Assembly (NCBI GenBank): GCA_016786585.1
Contig: JAEUUI010000025.1
Location: 1-64,000, forward strand
Source: Cyclobacteriaceae bacterium
GTDB taxonomy: Bacteria; Bacteroidota; Bacteroidia; Cytophagales; Cyclobacteriaceae
Length of the DNA: 64,000 nt
Reading direction: 5' to 3'
A model generated the notes under the pieces. The model had not been told where the DNA came from, made no database searches, and was given only the letters and a program-made list of their open reading frames with translations. Both the position numbers and the translations under genes were made by a program. Of the stretch, positions 8,526 through 16,512 are shown in pieces (position 1 is the first letter of the stretch; each line of letters starts with the position of its first letter).

Positions 8526-9113
8526 CTATAAGTATTTCAAAATCTCCCGGATGCTTGCGCGCCTCCGGTAGTCCGGATCAAAATGGCGATATGTAATTTT
8601 ACCTTTTTTATTAATGACGTAGACGGCAGGAACGGGTAGGACAGCACCATTCTGGTTTCCATTGACAACCGTAAAATCAATACCATAAGTCTTGTACTTT
8701 GCGTTCGTGAGTGAATCAACCTGAAAGGCTACATCGTAGCTTCTCATGATTTTCAAGCCCTGATCATGTAATACAGCATAGGAAGCTTTTGTTTTATCCA
8801 CGGTCTTCGAAATGTTTTCGGGCAACTCGGGTGTAACCGCTATTACCGTAGCGCCTTTTGTACGGATATACTGTAAGGAATCCTCAAGTGCCTGGAGTTC
8901 CTTGTTGCAATACGGACACCATTGCCCCCGATAGAAGACAAGGACAACAGAATTTTTAACGAGCTCCTGTTTAAGATTCACTTTTTTACCCGTTTGGTCA
9001 GTGGCGGTGAAATCCGGAGCGATTTCACCTACAACCAGGCCGTTTGGCTTGGTTTGAGCGGGTGCAGAAAAGGAGAGCAAACTCAGTAAAACGGGAAGGA
9101 TTATATTTTTCAT
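8526..9113 (-). CDS. Exported peroxiredoxin-like protein (AhpC/TSA family)
   Basis: A 195-aa thioredoxin-fold protein with a signal peptide (residues 1-19, cleaved near SAPAQ). The core has GEIAPDFTATDQTGK, then the active-site segment FYRGQWCPYCNKEL with C66 and C69, which marks peroxiredoxin-like proteins of the AhpC/TSA type with a CxxC rather than TlpA reductases (WCxPC). VPAVYVINKKGKI supplies the cis-proline side of the fold. It probably reduces peroxides or disulfides in the periplasm. It is the first gene of the operon with the beta barrel and DM13 lipoprotein. A Crp-type dyad lies 35-50 nt before its ATG, and TACCTTGG (minus strand, 9118-9125) resembles a -7 box, which would put the transcript start next to the ATG. 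Confidence 0.85.
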   Translation of the reverse strand: MKNIILPVLLSLLSFSAPAQTKPNGLVVGEIAPDFTATDQTGKKVNLKQELVKNSVVLVFYRGQWCPYCNKELQALEDSLQYIRTKGATVIAVTPELPENISKTVDKTKASYAVLHDQGLKIMRSYDVAFQVDSLTNAKYKTYGIDFTVVNGNQNGAVLPVPAVYVINKKGKITYRHFDPDYRRRASIREILKYL

Positions 9114-9147
9114 GCGTCCAAGGTATCATCCCTACCGATGGAAACTG

Positions 9148-9163
9148 TGTCACGGGGGCGACA
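9148..9163. promoter_or_regulatory. Crp/Fnr-type operator dyad upstream of peroxiredoxin operon
   Basis: TGTCACGGGGGCGACA: half sites TGTCA and CGACA separated by six bases, one mismatch from a perfect dyad. It closely matches the second dyad at 9981-9996. If the -7 box at 9118-9125 is real, the site centre falls about 43 nt upstream of the start, the spacing expected for direct activation by a Crp-family protein. The regulator gene is adjacent. Confidence 0.55.
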
Positions 9164-9204
9164 TTATGTGTACTTCGCAAAAAAAGCGATGAGTCGGTTT
9201 ATAT

Positions 9205-9879
9205 TTACCTTAGTCTGTTTATATCGTTAATGATAAATCGTCTCCGGTCAAACTTTATCAGCTTGTTTTCCTGAAGTTCGTTCAATATGGTTGTCACCGT
9301 TTGGCGTGAAGTTCCAATAAGGGACGCAATTTCCTGGTGCGTCAGTCTGGTGTAGATAATCGTTTCGTATCCTGCTTTGTTACCTTTCCAGGTAGCAGCA
9401 TCTTTCAGAAATTCAATGACACGGGTACGCGCATCTTTAAACACGAGAAGCTCAAGTTTGCGTTCAATTTTTCTGAGCCGAAGCCCAACGAGCTTAAGGA
9501 TTTTAAAGCTCAGGTCACGGTCGTTATACATCAGCTGTTGTAAATCCTGAAGGCTAAGCAGGCAAACCGTAGTTTCTGTAACAGCCTTAGCAAAATCCTT
9601 GCGCGTATCTTCACCGGCCACCGCGAGCTCTCCAAAAATTTCGCCCTTTATTAAAATCGACTTCACCACTTCTTTCCCATCGCTCAGGTAATTGCCGATC
9701 TTTATTCTGCCATCAGCGATCAGGTAGATGTGCGTGCTGATCTCCTCATTCAAATAAACAAATTCACCCTTTTTAAATGTTTTGAATTCATGCTTGTTTC
9801 CAATGTCCTTTACCTTGTGCGGGCAAAGTATCTTATAAAGATTAACACATTCAAAATACCATAACGCTGTTGCATCCAT
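9205..9879 (-). CDS. Crp/Fnr family transcriptional regulator
   Basis: A 224-aa regulator with an N-terminal cyclic-nucleotide-binding-fold sensor domain (about residues 25-130: FKKGEFVYLNEE, IYLIADGRIKIG, GEIFGELAVAGED) and a C-terminal winged helix (about 150-220) with recognition region LTHQEIASLIGTSRQTVTTIL. In the cNMP pocket the RxS phosphate-binding pair of true Crp is not seen, so cAMP is not an obvious ligand. Four cysteines are scattered (two in the first 20 residues), without the clear Fnr Fe-S pattern. It lies between two operons and near two similar TGTCA dyads, so it probably regulates both. The signal sensed cannot be told from sequence. Confidence 0.93.
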   Translation of the reverse strand: MDATALWYFECVNLYKILCPHKVKDIGNKHEFKTFKKGEFVYLNEEISTHIYLIADGRIKIGNYLSDGKEVVKSILIKGEIFGELAVAGEDTRKDFAKAVTETTVCLLSLQDLQQLMYNDRDLSFKILKLVGLRLRKIERKLELLVFKDARTRVIEFLKDAATWKGNKAGYETIIYTRLTHQEIASLIGTSRQTVTTILNELQENKLIKFDRRRFIINDINRLR

Positions 9880-9980
9880 ATCCTATTGCTCTTCTGCTTC
9901 CTGAAATGTTACTTCTTAGGTGATTAAGGACTTCATAAAATTAATGATTTTGACACTCTTTGATTCCTGGGGAAGAAATT

Positions 9981-9996
9981 TGTCACGTAGATGACA
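9981..9996. promoter_or_regulatory. Crp/Fnr-type operator dyad in divergent region
   Basis: TGTCACGTAGATGACA: perfect inverted half sites TGTCA and TGACA with a 6-nt spacer. It sits between the Crp/Fnr gene (start 9879, minus) and the DinB-like gene (start 10095, plus), about 100 nt from each, and shares the TGTCACG core with the dyad at 9148. Layout of a five-base half site with six-base spacer is that of Crp-family operators. Confidence 0.6.
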
Positions 9997-10094
9997 TTTC
10001 AGCTGATTCCGGTTAACCATACGAACCAATCGGTTATTTTTATAGTATGGTATCAAAATAGATTGCTTCCCGTACGATTACTGTCCTTTGATTT

Positions 10095-10598
10095 ATGAGT
10101 TTGCTAAACCCCATCCGAAAGGATATTTTAAGACTTTGCTCGCTTGTAAATTGCCTGGATGACTTGTTGTATGTGAAACCATTTCCGGTTATCTCGGGGG
10201 CAACCCTTGGCCAGCATGTACGCCATATTTTGGAGTTCTATAGTTGTATACTGATGAACACAAGGGGTGAATTGATCTGTTACGACAACCGAAAACGTGA
10301 TTTACAGATCGAGACACAGCGTTCTGTTGCGCTGGATGTTGCCGAACGGTTAATGGAAGCGCTTGAGAGCATCATAATCGATAAGAAGATCTGTGTTCAG
10401 GCAAACTATATGGAAACAGATCAGCATGATATTTTCCTGACATCAACCTTATTCAGGGAACTTGCCTATGCACTGGACCACAGCATTCACCATCAGGCCA
10501 TTATCAAGATTGGGTTGTGCGAGATGCCGGCTGTTCTTGAAAGGATCGGTGAGTTGGGTGTCGCTCCTGCAACTGTTCGATATAAAAATCTAAAATAA
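10095..10598 (+). CDS. DinB-like four-helix metal-binding protein
   Basis: A 167-aa, mostly helical cytoplasmic protein. Histidines are placed as in DinB/YfiT-fold proteins: GQHVRHILEFY (H41, H44) near the N-terminus and ALDHSIHHQAIIKIG (H129, H132, H133) near the C-terminus, which could form the metal triad of that fold; YDNRKRD at 63-69 lies in the loop. DinB-like enzymes include thiol-dependent transferases such as bacillithiol transferases, of interest because this genome has bshB1, but a specific reaction cannot be assigned. First gene of a tight run with the YHS and DoxX genes (9- and 5-nt gaps). A Crp-type dyad lies about 100 nt upstream. Confidence 0.65.
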   Translation: MSLLNPIRKDILRLCSLVNCLDDLLYVKPFPVISGATLGQHVRHILEFYSCILMNTRGELICYDNRKRDLQIETQRSVALDVAERLMEALESIIIDKKICVQANYMETDQHDIFLTSTLFRELAYALDHSIHHQAIIKIGLCEMPAVLERIGELGVAPATVRYKNLK

Positions 10599-10607
10599 CA
10601 ACGCACT

Positions 10608-11069
10608 ATGCGGAAGGGAACATTTTGTCTTTTGTTTTTATTTTCTGTCACTATTCTCTGGGCGCAGAACGATGCCAAAAAACGGCTAAAGAATTTTAAT
10701 CTCGAAAAGGGATTGGCGATCCAGGGTTATGATCCTGTTGCATACTTTTCTGACTCTAAGGCAGTAGAAGGAAATCCTGCAATTTCATTCGAAGTAAAGG
10801 GTGTTACATACCGCTTCTCAACGGCAAAGCATAAGGAAATATTTATGGCGAACCCGGAAATGTATGAACCTCAGTATGGTGGTTGGTGCGCCTATGCCAT
10901 GGGTTACTCGGGTGAGAAGGTTGAGGTAGACCCGGAGACTTTTAAGATACTCAACGGTAAGCTCTACCTGTTCTATAACGCTTACTTTAACAACACATTA
11001 AAAAAATGGAATGCCGATGAGAAAAAACTGCAGCTTAAGGCAGATGCAAACTGGAAATCTTTTAACTGA
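10608..11069 (+). CDS. Exported YHS-domain protein
   Basis: A 153-aa protein with a signal peptide (residues 1-20, ending LWAQ). The YHS domain covers about residues 34-105: IQGYDPVAYF, then GVTYRFSTAKHKEIFMANPEMYEPQYGGWCAYAM with the single conserved cysteine C94, followed by VDPETFKILNGKLYLFYN, the usual continuation in secreted YHS proteins. YHS domains are small, often metal-associated modules; in this secreted form no enzymatic activity is known to me. It lies between the DinB-like and DoxX genes, probably in one operon. Confidence 0.87.
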   Translation: MRKGTFCLLFLFSVTILWAQNDAKKRLKNFNLEKGLAIQGYDPVAYFSDSKAVEGNPAISFEVKGVTYRFSTAKHKEIFMANPEMYEPQYGGWCAYAMGYSGEKVEVDPETFKILNGKLYLFYNAYFNNTLKKWNADEKKLQLKADANWKSFN

Positions 11070-11074
11070 GCTTT

Positions 11075-11464
11075 ATGAAACGTAAATCGATAGGCCCGTG
11101 GATCATAAAAGGCATTGCAGCATTGATCATGCTTCAGACATTATACTTTAAATTTACAGCGCAGGCTGAATCGGTTCAATTGTTTACGATTCTGGACATG
11201 GAACCCTGGGGGCGGATCGGCATCGGTGTCCTTGAACTTGTTGCTTCCGTATTAATTTTAATCCCGGTAACGTCCTGGCTCGGTGCCTTACTCGGCATAG
11301 GGTTAATGTCCGGTGCAATCTTCTTTCACGTCACAAAATTAGGTATCGCTTTTAACGGCAGTCCTCAGTTATTCATATATGCTGTGGTTGTATGGGTTTG
11401 CTGCACCCTTGTGTTCTACGCGCAGCGCAAACAGGTTCCGCTGTTAATGCGGTATATTGAATAG
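11075..11464 (+). CDS. DoxX family membrane protein
   Basis: A 129-aa integral membrane protein with four predicted transmembrane helices (about residues 9-28, 47-67, 70-90 and 97-116). The first helix with LQTLYFKFTAQAESVQLF and the second with GRIGIGVLELVASVLILIP are typical of DoxX-like/DoxD-type proteins, which are small quinone-pathway or redox-stress-associated membrane subunits. It starts 5 nt after the YHS gene and closes the three-gene run. Specific partner unknown; the neighbouring peroxiredoxin, DM13 and YHS proteins suggest envelope redox stress. Confidence 0.82.
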   Translation: MKRKSIGPWIIKGIAALIMLQTLYFKFTAQAESVQLFTILDMEPWGRIGIGVLELVASVLILIPVTSWLGALLGIGLMSGAIFFHVTKLGIAFNGSPQLFIYAVVVWVCCTLVFYAQRKQVPLLMRYIE

Positions 11465-11864
11465 AATATCACAATACCTGCGATTGTGGTGCTGACTTAA
11501 GCTATGTCCGGGATTGGGAATAGCACGAATATGATCCGGGCTTGCAACCTTTCTTGAAGGAGAAAGTGTGTCAGAATCTTTTTTTTACATTATTTGAATC
11601 AACCAAAATCCGCTAATTTCTTTAAATCCTCCAAAAAATGGTTCGAAAAACGTATGATTGGGCGCTGTCAAAAGCATCAACTTAACGGTTGGTGCTTTTT
11701 TTATGTACCCTCGTCATTCCGAGGGAGCAAACGATCAATCATTATGATCTAACCGCGGTTCATACGACCGAGGAATACACCGGATTAAACCTGCGTTTTA
11801 TCAGGACCGGCAAGGGACTATTGCTGACGAGGGAATCCATCTTGCCTTTCTTTGGACAAATCCG
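11465..11864. other. Intergenic region with probable repeat remnant
   Basis: No convincing gene in 400 nt. It holds a terminator-like hairpin at 11671-11702. After it, GTCATTCCGAGGGAGC near 11714 and CGAGGAATAC near 11770 resemble parts of the CGTCATTCCGAG...GAGGAAT-type intergenic repeat that I recall from many bacterial genomes. A 72-codon open frame across it has no recognisable protein character. Confidence 0.35.
11671..11702 (+). terminator. Hairpin with T-run downstream of DoxX gene
   Basis: AAAGCATCAAC (11671-11681) pairs with GTTGGTGCTTT (11688-11698) with one G-T pair and a six-base loop, followed by TTTT. It is about 200 nt past the DoxX stop, so either a distant operon terminator or the end of a short untranslated transcript. 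Confidence 0.6.
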
Positions 11865-12608
11865 CTATCCTTCGTCAAATCCCGGCCGGATAAACATCCA
11901 TGCTTGAGGAAAATCAGATTCGACATATCCCTGTAGTTCTTTGAGCATGTGTATACATTTAATCACCTGACTCTCTTCTCGGGGCAAAAATTCATGAAGC
12001 TTTTGCCAGGCTTTGACCGATCGTTCAATTGCAATCAGCGCAATCTTCGCGGACCCATTTGCATCGCTTTGAAAATCAGTTGCATCATAGTCGTCATCTT
12101 TTCCAGACAACGCCCGTACAATCTTCACATGAATAAACAATTCATACCACTGGATTACTTCAAGACAGTTTTTCAGGTTTGCTGCCCGGCGGTAGGTTTC
12201 CCTATCGTCCGTTATACCGAGTTCCAGGTTCTGAACGATTTGCTGTCCGACTTCTTGGATTGTATCTCGATTTTTAAACCAATTGAAGACCATCATTCCA
12301 TATTCCTTACTTAAGGTAGACGCAGGATGATCTCGATTCTTTTCACGTCTTTTCAGTGAATACTCGTGTTCCCTGGAAATAATCTTGTCTAAGTCTACAC
12401 CATGGCGTAGCGCAGCCTCATGCATAAGGTCAATGGCTTGCTGCATCTGCTCACTGATATTTTGCCAGAATTTTTTGTTGTGTTCGTCTATTTCTTCAGG
12501 TGATAATCCTGATGTGTCTTCATAAATAGCGCATTTACTGGTCATGTAGCAACGCTCACACCAGCGATCACAATAGTTGTGAATGGGAACTGAGAATTTG
12601 TGACTCAT
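11865..12608 (-). CDS. Hypothetical protein with N-terminal four-cysteine cluster
   Basis: A 247-aa protein from the ATG at 12608 (a TTG one codon earlier is ignored). The N-terminus has NYCDRWCERCYMTSKC with C13, C17, C20 and C26, a CxxxCxxCxxxxxC arrangement suited to a zinc or Fe-S site. The rest is helical and polar, with no signal peptide and no membrane segments; two histidine/acidic stretches (IDLMHEAALRHGVDLD, REHEYSLKRREKNRDH) follow. The C(x3)C(x2)C order recalls radical SAM enzymes, but no SAM-barrel motifs follow, so that is not claimed. I do not recognise a characterised family. It stands alone, facing the DoxX operon. Confidence 0.7.
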   Translation of the reverse strand: MSHKFSVPIHNYCDRWCERCYMTSKCAIYEDTSGLSPEEIDEHNKKFWQNISEQMQQAIDLMHEAALRHGVDLDKIISREHEYSLKRREKNRDHPASTLSKEYGMMVFNWFKNRDTIQEVGQQIVQNLELGITDDRETYRRAANLKNCLEVIQWYELFIHVKIVRALSGKDDDYDATDFQSDANGSAKIALIAIERSVKAWQKLHEFLPREESQVIKCIHMLKELQGYVESDFPQAWMFIRPGFDEG

Positions 12609-12757
12609 CAAACGCCAAGATACTCATTATCCAGCGTGAGGTTTCGCGTACTCTGCGTTTATTGAAATTTTTAAATCATTTTACAAGTCTTTTACAATCC
12701 ATTTACAAAAGCCGGTTTCTGGCGACATAGTTTGCTGCCGAATCAAACTTCATAATA

Positions 12758-13291
12758 ATGAAAGCAATAAAACTATTGGCCGCTGTGGGAGTAGTGGTGA
12801 TTATGTCTGCCTGTGTAATTAAAAACACGACCGACTGGAAAGTAAAGGAGGGTTACACTGTGAAAGTCTTCCGGAATGCCCAGATTCAGTATCCGATTTA
12901 CTTCAAAGGCTTGAAAGCCGACATCTCATTTGACAAGGAGCATCCTGAAAAATCAAGGATCAAGGCTACCATCGATGCAACTACGGTAGACACAGGTGTT
13001 GCGCTGATGACCGAACATGCAAAAGAGGAGAGCGTGTTGCACACAGCGAAGTACCCGGTGATCACATTTGAGTCGAATTCGTTCAGGAAAAAGGACAGCG
13101 CCTATGAGATAACCGGAAACCTGACTATGAAAGGAATCACCAAAGCCGTGACGTTTCCGTTTACGTTCGAGAATGACACGTTTGCCGGATCGTTCGTGAT
13201 TAAAGCTGCAGACTTTAACATTACGCGCAATGGCGCTGTGCCTTCTGGGGAAATCAAAATTGAACTGATAATCCCGGTCACGAATAAGTAA
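12758..13291 (+). CDS. YceI-like lipoprotein
   Basis: A 177-aa lipoprotein with lipobox MSAC (C19). The rest is a YceI-type lipocalin-like barrel: IYFKGLKADISFDKEHPEKSR, TIDATTVDTG, HAKEESVLHTAKYPVITFESNSF, then YEITGNLTMKGITKAVTFPF, which is the signature of the family, and IKIELIIPV at the end. YceI proteins bind isoprenoid lipids such as polyisoprenoid quinone precursors in the envelope. Lone gene, divergent from the Cys-cluster gene. Signal and family assignment are clear; ligand unknown. Confidence 0.9.
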   Translation: MKAIKLLAAVGVVVIMSACVIKNTTDWKVKEGYTVKVFRNAQIQYPIYFKGLKADISFDKEHPEKSRIKATIDATTVDTGVALMTEHAKEESVLHTAKYPVITFESNSFRKKDSAYEITGNLTMKGITKAVTFPFTFENDTFAGSFVIKAADFNITRNGAVPSGEIKIELIIPVTNK

Positions 13292-13424
13292 GCTGATGCG
13301 GCTTGGCTATATGTGTGACGTTATTGTTCGGTTATAAAAAATGCAGCCAACTATTTCGCACACTCATTCCCACAGCACGAGCTATCAACATTCTTTTCAT
13401 AATCAATAATCAGTTGGTTAAACC

Positions 13425-16079
13425 TTATTCATTTCTCAAACTTTTCACCGGGTTAGCTACGGCTGCCTTGAACGACTGCCAGCTTACCGTACAAATCGCT
13501 ACCAACAGGGCAATCACGCCTGCCAACGCGAATACTCCAACTCCGATCGAAATGCGGTCGGCAAAGTTTTCGAGCCACTGGTTCATCACGTAAAGGGTAA
13601 TCGGTACGGCTGCCACAAAGCCGATCAGCACGAGGATCAAAAAGTCTTTGCTGAGCAATGTCACAATGCCCGATACGCTCGCGCCCAATACTTTACGCAT
13701 GCCAATTTCTTTTGTACGCTGCTGTGCGGTAAAGGCCACCAGGCCGAATAATCCCAAACAGGCGATGAAGATGGCCATGCCCGCGAAGATGCTGAACAGT
13801 TTTGCAAAGCGTTCATCGTTTTTATACTGCAGCGCAAACCCATCGTCTACAAAAGAATATTGAAACAGGTTGCCCGGGAACATCGCGTTAAACTTGCTTT
13901 CGATTGTGCCGATAAGTTCCTGAAAGTTGGCCATGTTCACTTTCACCGAAATGTTGCTTCCCCCGGTGGTCCGCCCGAAAACAATATTCTGCTGGGCCTC
14001 GTGCGCAGACGACCACTTGAAATTTTTGTAAACCCCAATGACCCGCGCACGGTAGTCACCAATCATGAGTTCTTCATTAACAATGTCGAGCGGTGTCGCG
14101 TACCCCAGGGTTTTTACGGTTGCTTCGTTCACCATGATCTTCCATGTCTGGTCGACCGTATCTTCCTGGATCGTTACCTTATTGAATTCTTTTCCCGCGA
14201 CAAGTTCCAGTCCGTATAATTTGGCAAAAGCCGAATCGATATAGGTAGCCACACCCCGGATTGCTTTGGAAGGATCATCGGATGTTTTGCGAATGGCAGC
14301 TCCGTTCCAGTTAAAACCTTGTCCGGGTAACTTGGACGATACCGCTGCACCTTCTACACCTGCAAGCTTCCTGATCTCATTCACGAAGGTTGTGGTAACG
14401 ATGCCGCGGTTTGCAGTCGGACTTAAAATCCGTGGAGCGCGAACAGCAACAACCTGCTTTAAATCGAGGCCGAGGTCAAGCGAACGAGCGTAGCGCAACT
14501 GGTCGAACACGATAACGGTGCCGGCAATCAACACAACACATGCGGTAAATTGTACGATTACCAATCCTTTGCGCAGAAAGAAGTGACCCGATACAGGGGA
14601 GCTTTTCCCTTTTAGAACTGCGGCCGGCCGGAAGGATGACAACACAAAGGCAGGGTAGAGACCAGCGAGCAATGTTCCTGCAGCAAGTGTTCCAACAAGC
14701 GACAACACAAAGGTCGGCTCAAGCCATTGATTAACATTCAGTTGCGTTTCTGCAATATCGTTTACTACCGGAAGCAGCGCGAATGTGAGTATGAGGGCGA
14801 TTAGCATGGCGCTGATGTTCGTAAAAGCAGACTCATATAAAAACTGAATCATCAACTGCTGTCGTTTAGCGCCCACCGCCTTGCGCACACCAACCTCACG
14901 CGAACGGTTCAACGCGCGCGCGGTGGCCAGGTTGATATAGTTAACCAACGCGATCACCAGCGTGATCAATCCGATAATCAAAAAGAAGTACAGTGTCTTG
15001 TAACTTCCGGAAACGATCGTTCCGGCTGCTTCAATTTCTGAATTGAGGTGAATATCATAAAGTGGCTGTAAGTTAAGAACACTTCTGCCGCCCCGCTGTT
15101 TTAACGCTTCTGCCCGATAGTTAAGCATCACGTCCGTCATTTTCTGGCGTACGGCTTCACGGTTGGCCTGCGGATGTAGCTCAACGTACGTTGTGAAGTT
15201 GTTCCAGCTCCAGCCGCCTTCCGGCTCGGTGGAGTAATCAGGACCTTTCACCAGGTCTTCCACTGGCAGCAGCATGGTAAATTGCAGGTGCGAGTTGGCC
15301 GGAACATCCTTGAACACGCCAGCAACGGTGTAGGTTTTATCGATATTGCCCGTTACTTCAAGGGCCTGACCTTCAGCCGGTGCGTTGCCAAAATATTTTT
15401 TCGCGGTAGCTTCAGAGATGAGTACCGTGCCGGGTGAGAGTTGTTTTGTTCCGCTGACCAGCGGAAACGTAAACATTTTCATGAAGGCTTCGTCAACATA
15501 CAAGGCTTTGTCTTCTTCAAAAACTTTTTCCGGTGTGTTCGGATTAAACACGATTGCATTCTCATCATGCACGCGCGAAATGTTTACGATTTCTGGAACA
15601 GCCGCTTTGAGGGAGGGGGCCATGGCTTGTGGTGTGTAGGCTGCGCCAAGTGTCATCGGTTCATCACCTTGTGCATAGGCGCTCAGCACGCGATAAAGAT
15701 TTTCTTTGCGTTCGTGAAAGTTATCGAAGCCCGATTCAAACGCCACATACTGGAAAAGAATGAGGCAGCACGTCATGCCGATGGAAAGGCCGATGATGTT
15801 GAGGGATGAGAAACTCTTGTTGTGAATGAGGTTTCTCCAGGCGATTTTGAAGTAGTTGTTGTACATACCGGTTGAATGAGTTGAAGGGTTGAACGACCGG
15901 ATAAAGCCCGGCCGGAAATATTTTAATACACGCCACGAAAAGTTAAAACGGGCCGCCCGCGCAGAGCGCGGATGTTCTTTCAGGAAAAGCTCGGTCAGGT
16001 CTCCTTCGATCTCATCGAGGTAATCTTCGCGGCAAAACCAGCGCAGAAAGCCGATCGCTTTTTTGGGAGGCTCCATCAT
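13425..16079 (-). CDS. FtsX/MacB-type ABC transporter permease with prefix domain
   Basis: An 884-aa permease. Residues 1-65 are the permease prefix domain common in Bacteroidota (KKAIGFLRWFCREDYLDEIEGDL, FNFSWRVLKYFRP). Then come a transmembrane helix at about 95-118, a MacB-like periplasmic domain to about 350, three helices (about 365-480) forming the first FtsX domain with the conserved SREVGVRKAVGAKRQQL segment, a second helix near 510, a second periplasmic domain, and three C-terminal helices with TKEIGMRKVLGASVSG, the duplicated FtsX motif. Such proteins extrude peptides, lipids or drugs with a separate ATPase, not present here. It overlaps the PadR gene by 4 nt (ATGA), so the two are translationally coupled. 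Confidence 0.92.
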   Translation of the reverse strand: MMEPPKKAIGFLRWFCREDYLDEIEGDLTELFLKEHPRSARAARFNFSWRVLKYFRPGFIRSFNPSTHSTGMYNNYFKIAWRNLIHNKSFSSLNIIGLSIGMTCCLILFQYVAFESGFDNFHERKENLYRVLSAYAQGDEPMTLGAAYTPQAMAPSLKAAVPEIVNISRVHDENAIVFNPNTPEKVFEEDKALYVDEAFMKMFTFPLVSGTKQLSPGTVLISEATAKKYFGNAPAEGQALEVTGNIDKTYTVAGVFKDVPANSHLQFTMLLPVEDLVKGPDYSTEPEGGWSWNNFTTYVELHPQANREAVRQKMTDVMLNYRAEALKQRGGRSVLNLQPLYDIHLNSEIEAAGTIVSGSYKTLYFFLIIGLITLVIALVNYINLATARALNRSREVGVRKAVGAKRQQLMIQFLYESAFTNISAMLIALILTFALLPVVNDIAETQLNVNQWLEPTFVLSLVGTLAAGTLLAGLYPAFVLSSFRPAAVLKGKSSPVSGHFFLRKGLVIVQFTACVVLIAGTVIVFDQLRYARSLDLGLDLKQVVAVRAPRILSPTANRGIVTTTFVNEIRKLAGVEGAAVSSKLPGQGFNWNGAAIRKTSDDPSKAIRGVATYIDSAFAKLYGLELVAGKEFNKVTIQEDTVDQTWKIMVNEATVKTLGYATPLDIVNEELMIGDYRARVIGVYKNFKWSSAHEAQQNIVFGRTTGGSNISVKVNMANFQELIGTIESKFNAMFPGNLFQYSFVDDGFALQYKNDERFAKLFSIFAGMAIFIACLGLFGLVAFTAQQRTKEIGMRKVLGASVSGIVTLLSKDFLILVLIGFVAAVPITLYVMNQWLENFADRISIGVGVFALAGVIALLVAICTVSWQSFKAAVANPVKSLRNE

Positions 16080-16402
16080 CCAAAAGAGATTTTAGGAATC
16101 CGCTTATAAATATTGTTACGCAGCGCATGCTGTTCATCGAGCATACGTTTGCCAATGGCTGTGATCACATAAAACTTTTTGCGTCTTCCGCCACGATCTT
16201 CCGTAATGCCTCCGTAGCGCGACTTTACGAATCCTTTTTCTTCCATTCGCTTGAGTACTACGTGTACTGCGCTGATGTTTACTTTGCGCTCAAGTTCCTG
16301 TTCAAGTCCTTCGAGAATGGAAACGCCATAGGCTTCATCGTGTTGAGCTGCGACCATGAGCAAAACCAGTTCTTCAAATTCGCCAAGCGTGTAACCAGAC
16401 AT
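16076..16402 (-). CDS. PadR family transcriptional regulator
   Basis: A 108-aa PadR-type winged-helix protein from the ATG giving MSGYTLGEFEELVLLMVA. The frame extends 17 codons upstream, but family members start at this point. Landmarks: AYGVSILEGLEQELERKVNISAVHVVLKRMEEKGFV, the GRRKKFYVITAIGKRML wing. PadR proteins repress small operons and release DNA on binding drug-like or phenolic ligands. It is the first gene of the pair with the FtsX-type permease, a frequent Bacteroidota arrangement. A long dyad upstream could be its operator. Confidence 0.93.
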   Translation of the reverse strand: MSGYTLGEFEELVLLMVAAQHDEAYGVSILEGLEQELERKVNISAVHVVLKRMEEKGFVKSRYGGITEDRGGRRKKFYVITAIGKRMLDEQHALRNNIYKRIPKISFG

Positions 16403-16423
16403 AATTTTGGGAGTATTTATACA

Positions 16424-16459
16424 ACAAACGTGAAAGTAATTAATATGTTTCACATTTGT
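16424..16459. promoter_or_regulatory. Long dyad upstream of padR gene, probable operator
   Basis: ACAAACGTGAAA (16424-16435) and TTTCACATTTGT (16448-16459) are inverted with one mismatch, with a 12-nt AT-rich spacer. It sits 22-57 nt before the PadR ATG. PadR regulators bind dyads near their own promoters; autoregulation is inferred. Confidence 0.5.
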
Positions 16460-16512
16460 TAAGTAAATTTTTGAAGGATAATCCTTGAGCTAACGGGAGG
16501 GGAGTGCGTGGA

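Noticed and set aside
11689..11907. 72-codon plus-strand frame after the DoxX operon
   Set aside because: Crosses a hairpin and repeat-like sequence, overlaps the end of the Cys-cluster gene antisense, and has no protein-like pattern.
11865..12608. Radical SAM enzyme from the CxxxCxxC start of the Cys-cluster protein
   Set aside because: The cluster is at the extreme N-terminus and is not followed by glycine-rich or barrel motifs of radical SAM proteins.
13303..13593. Plus-strand frame downstream of the YceI gene
   Set aside because: Mostly antisense to the 3' end of the FtsX-type permease; no start or domain.
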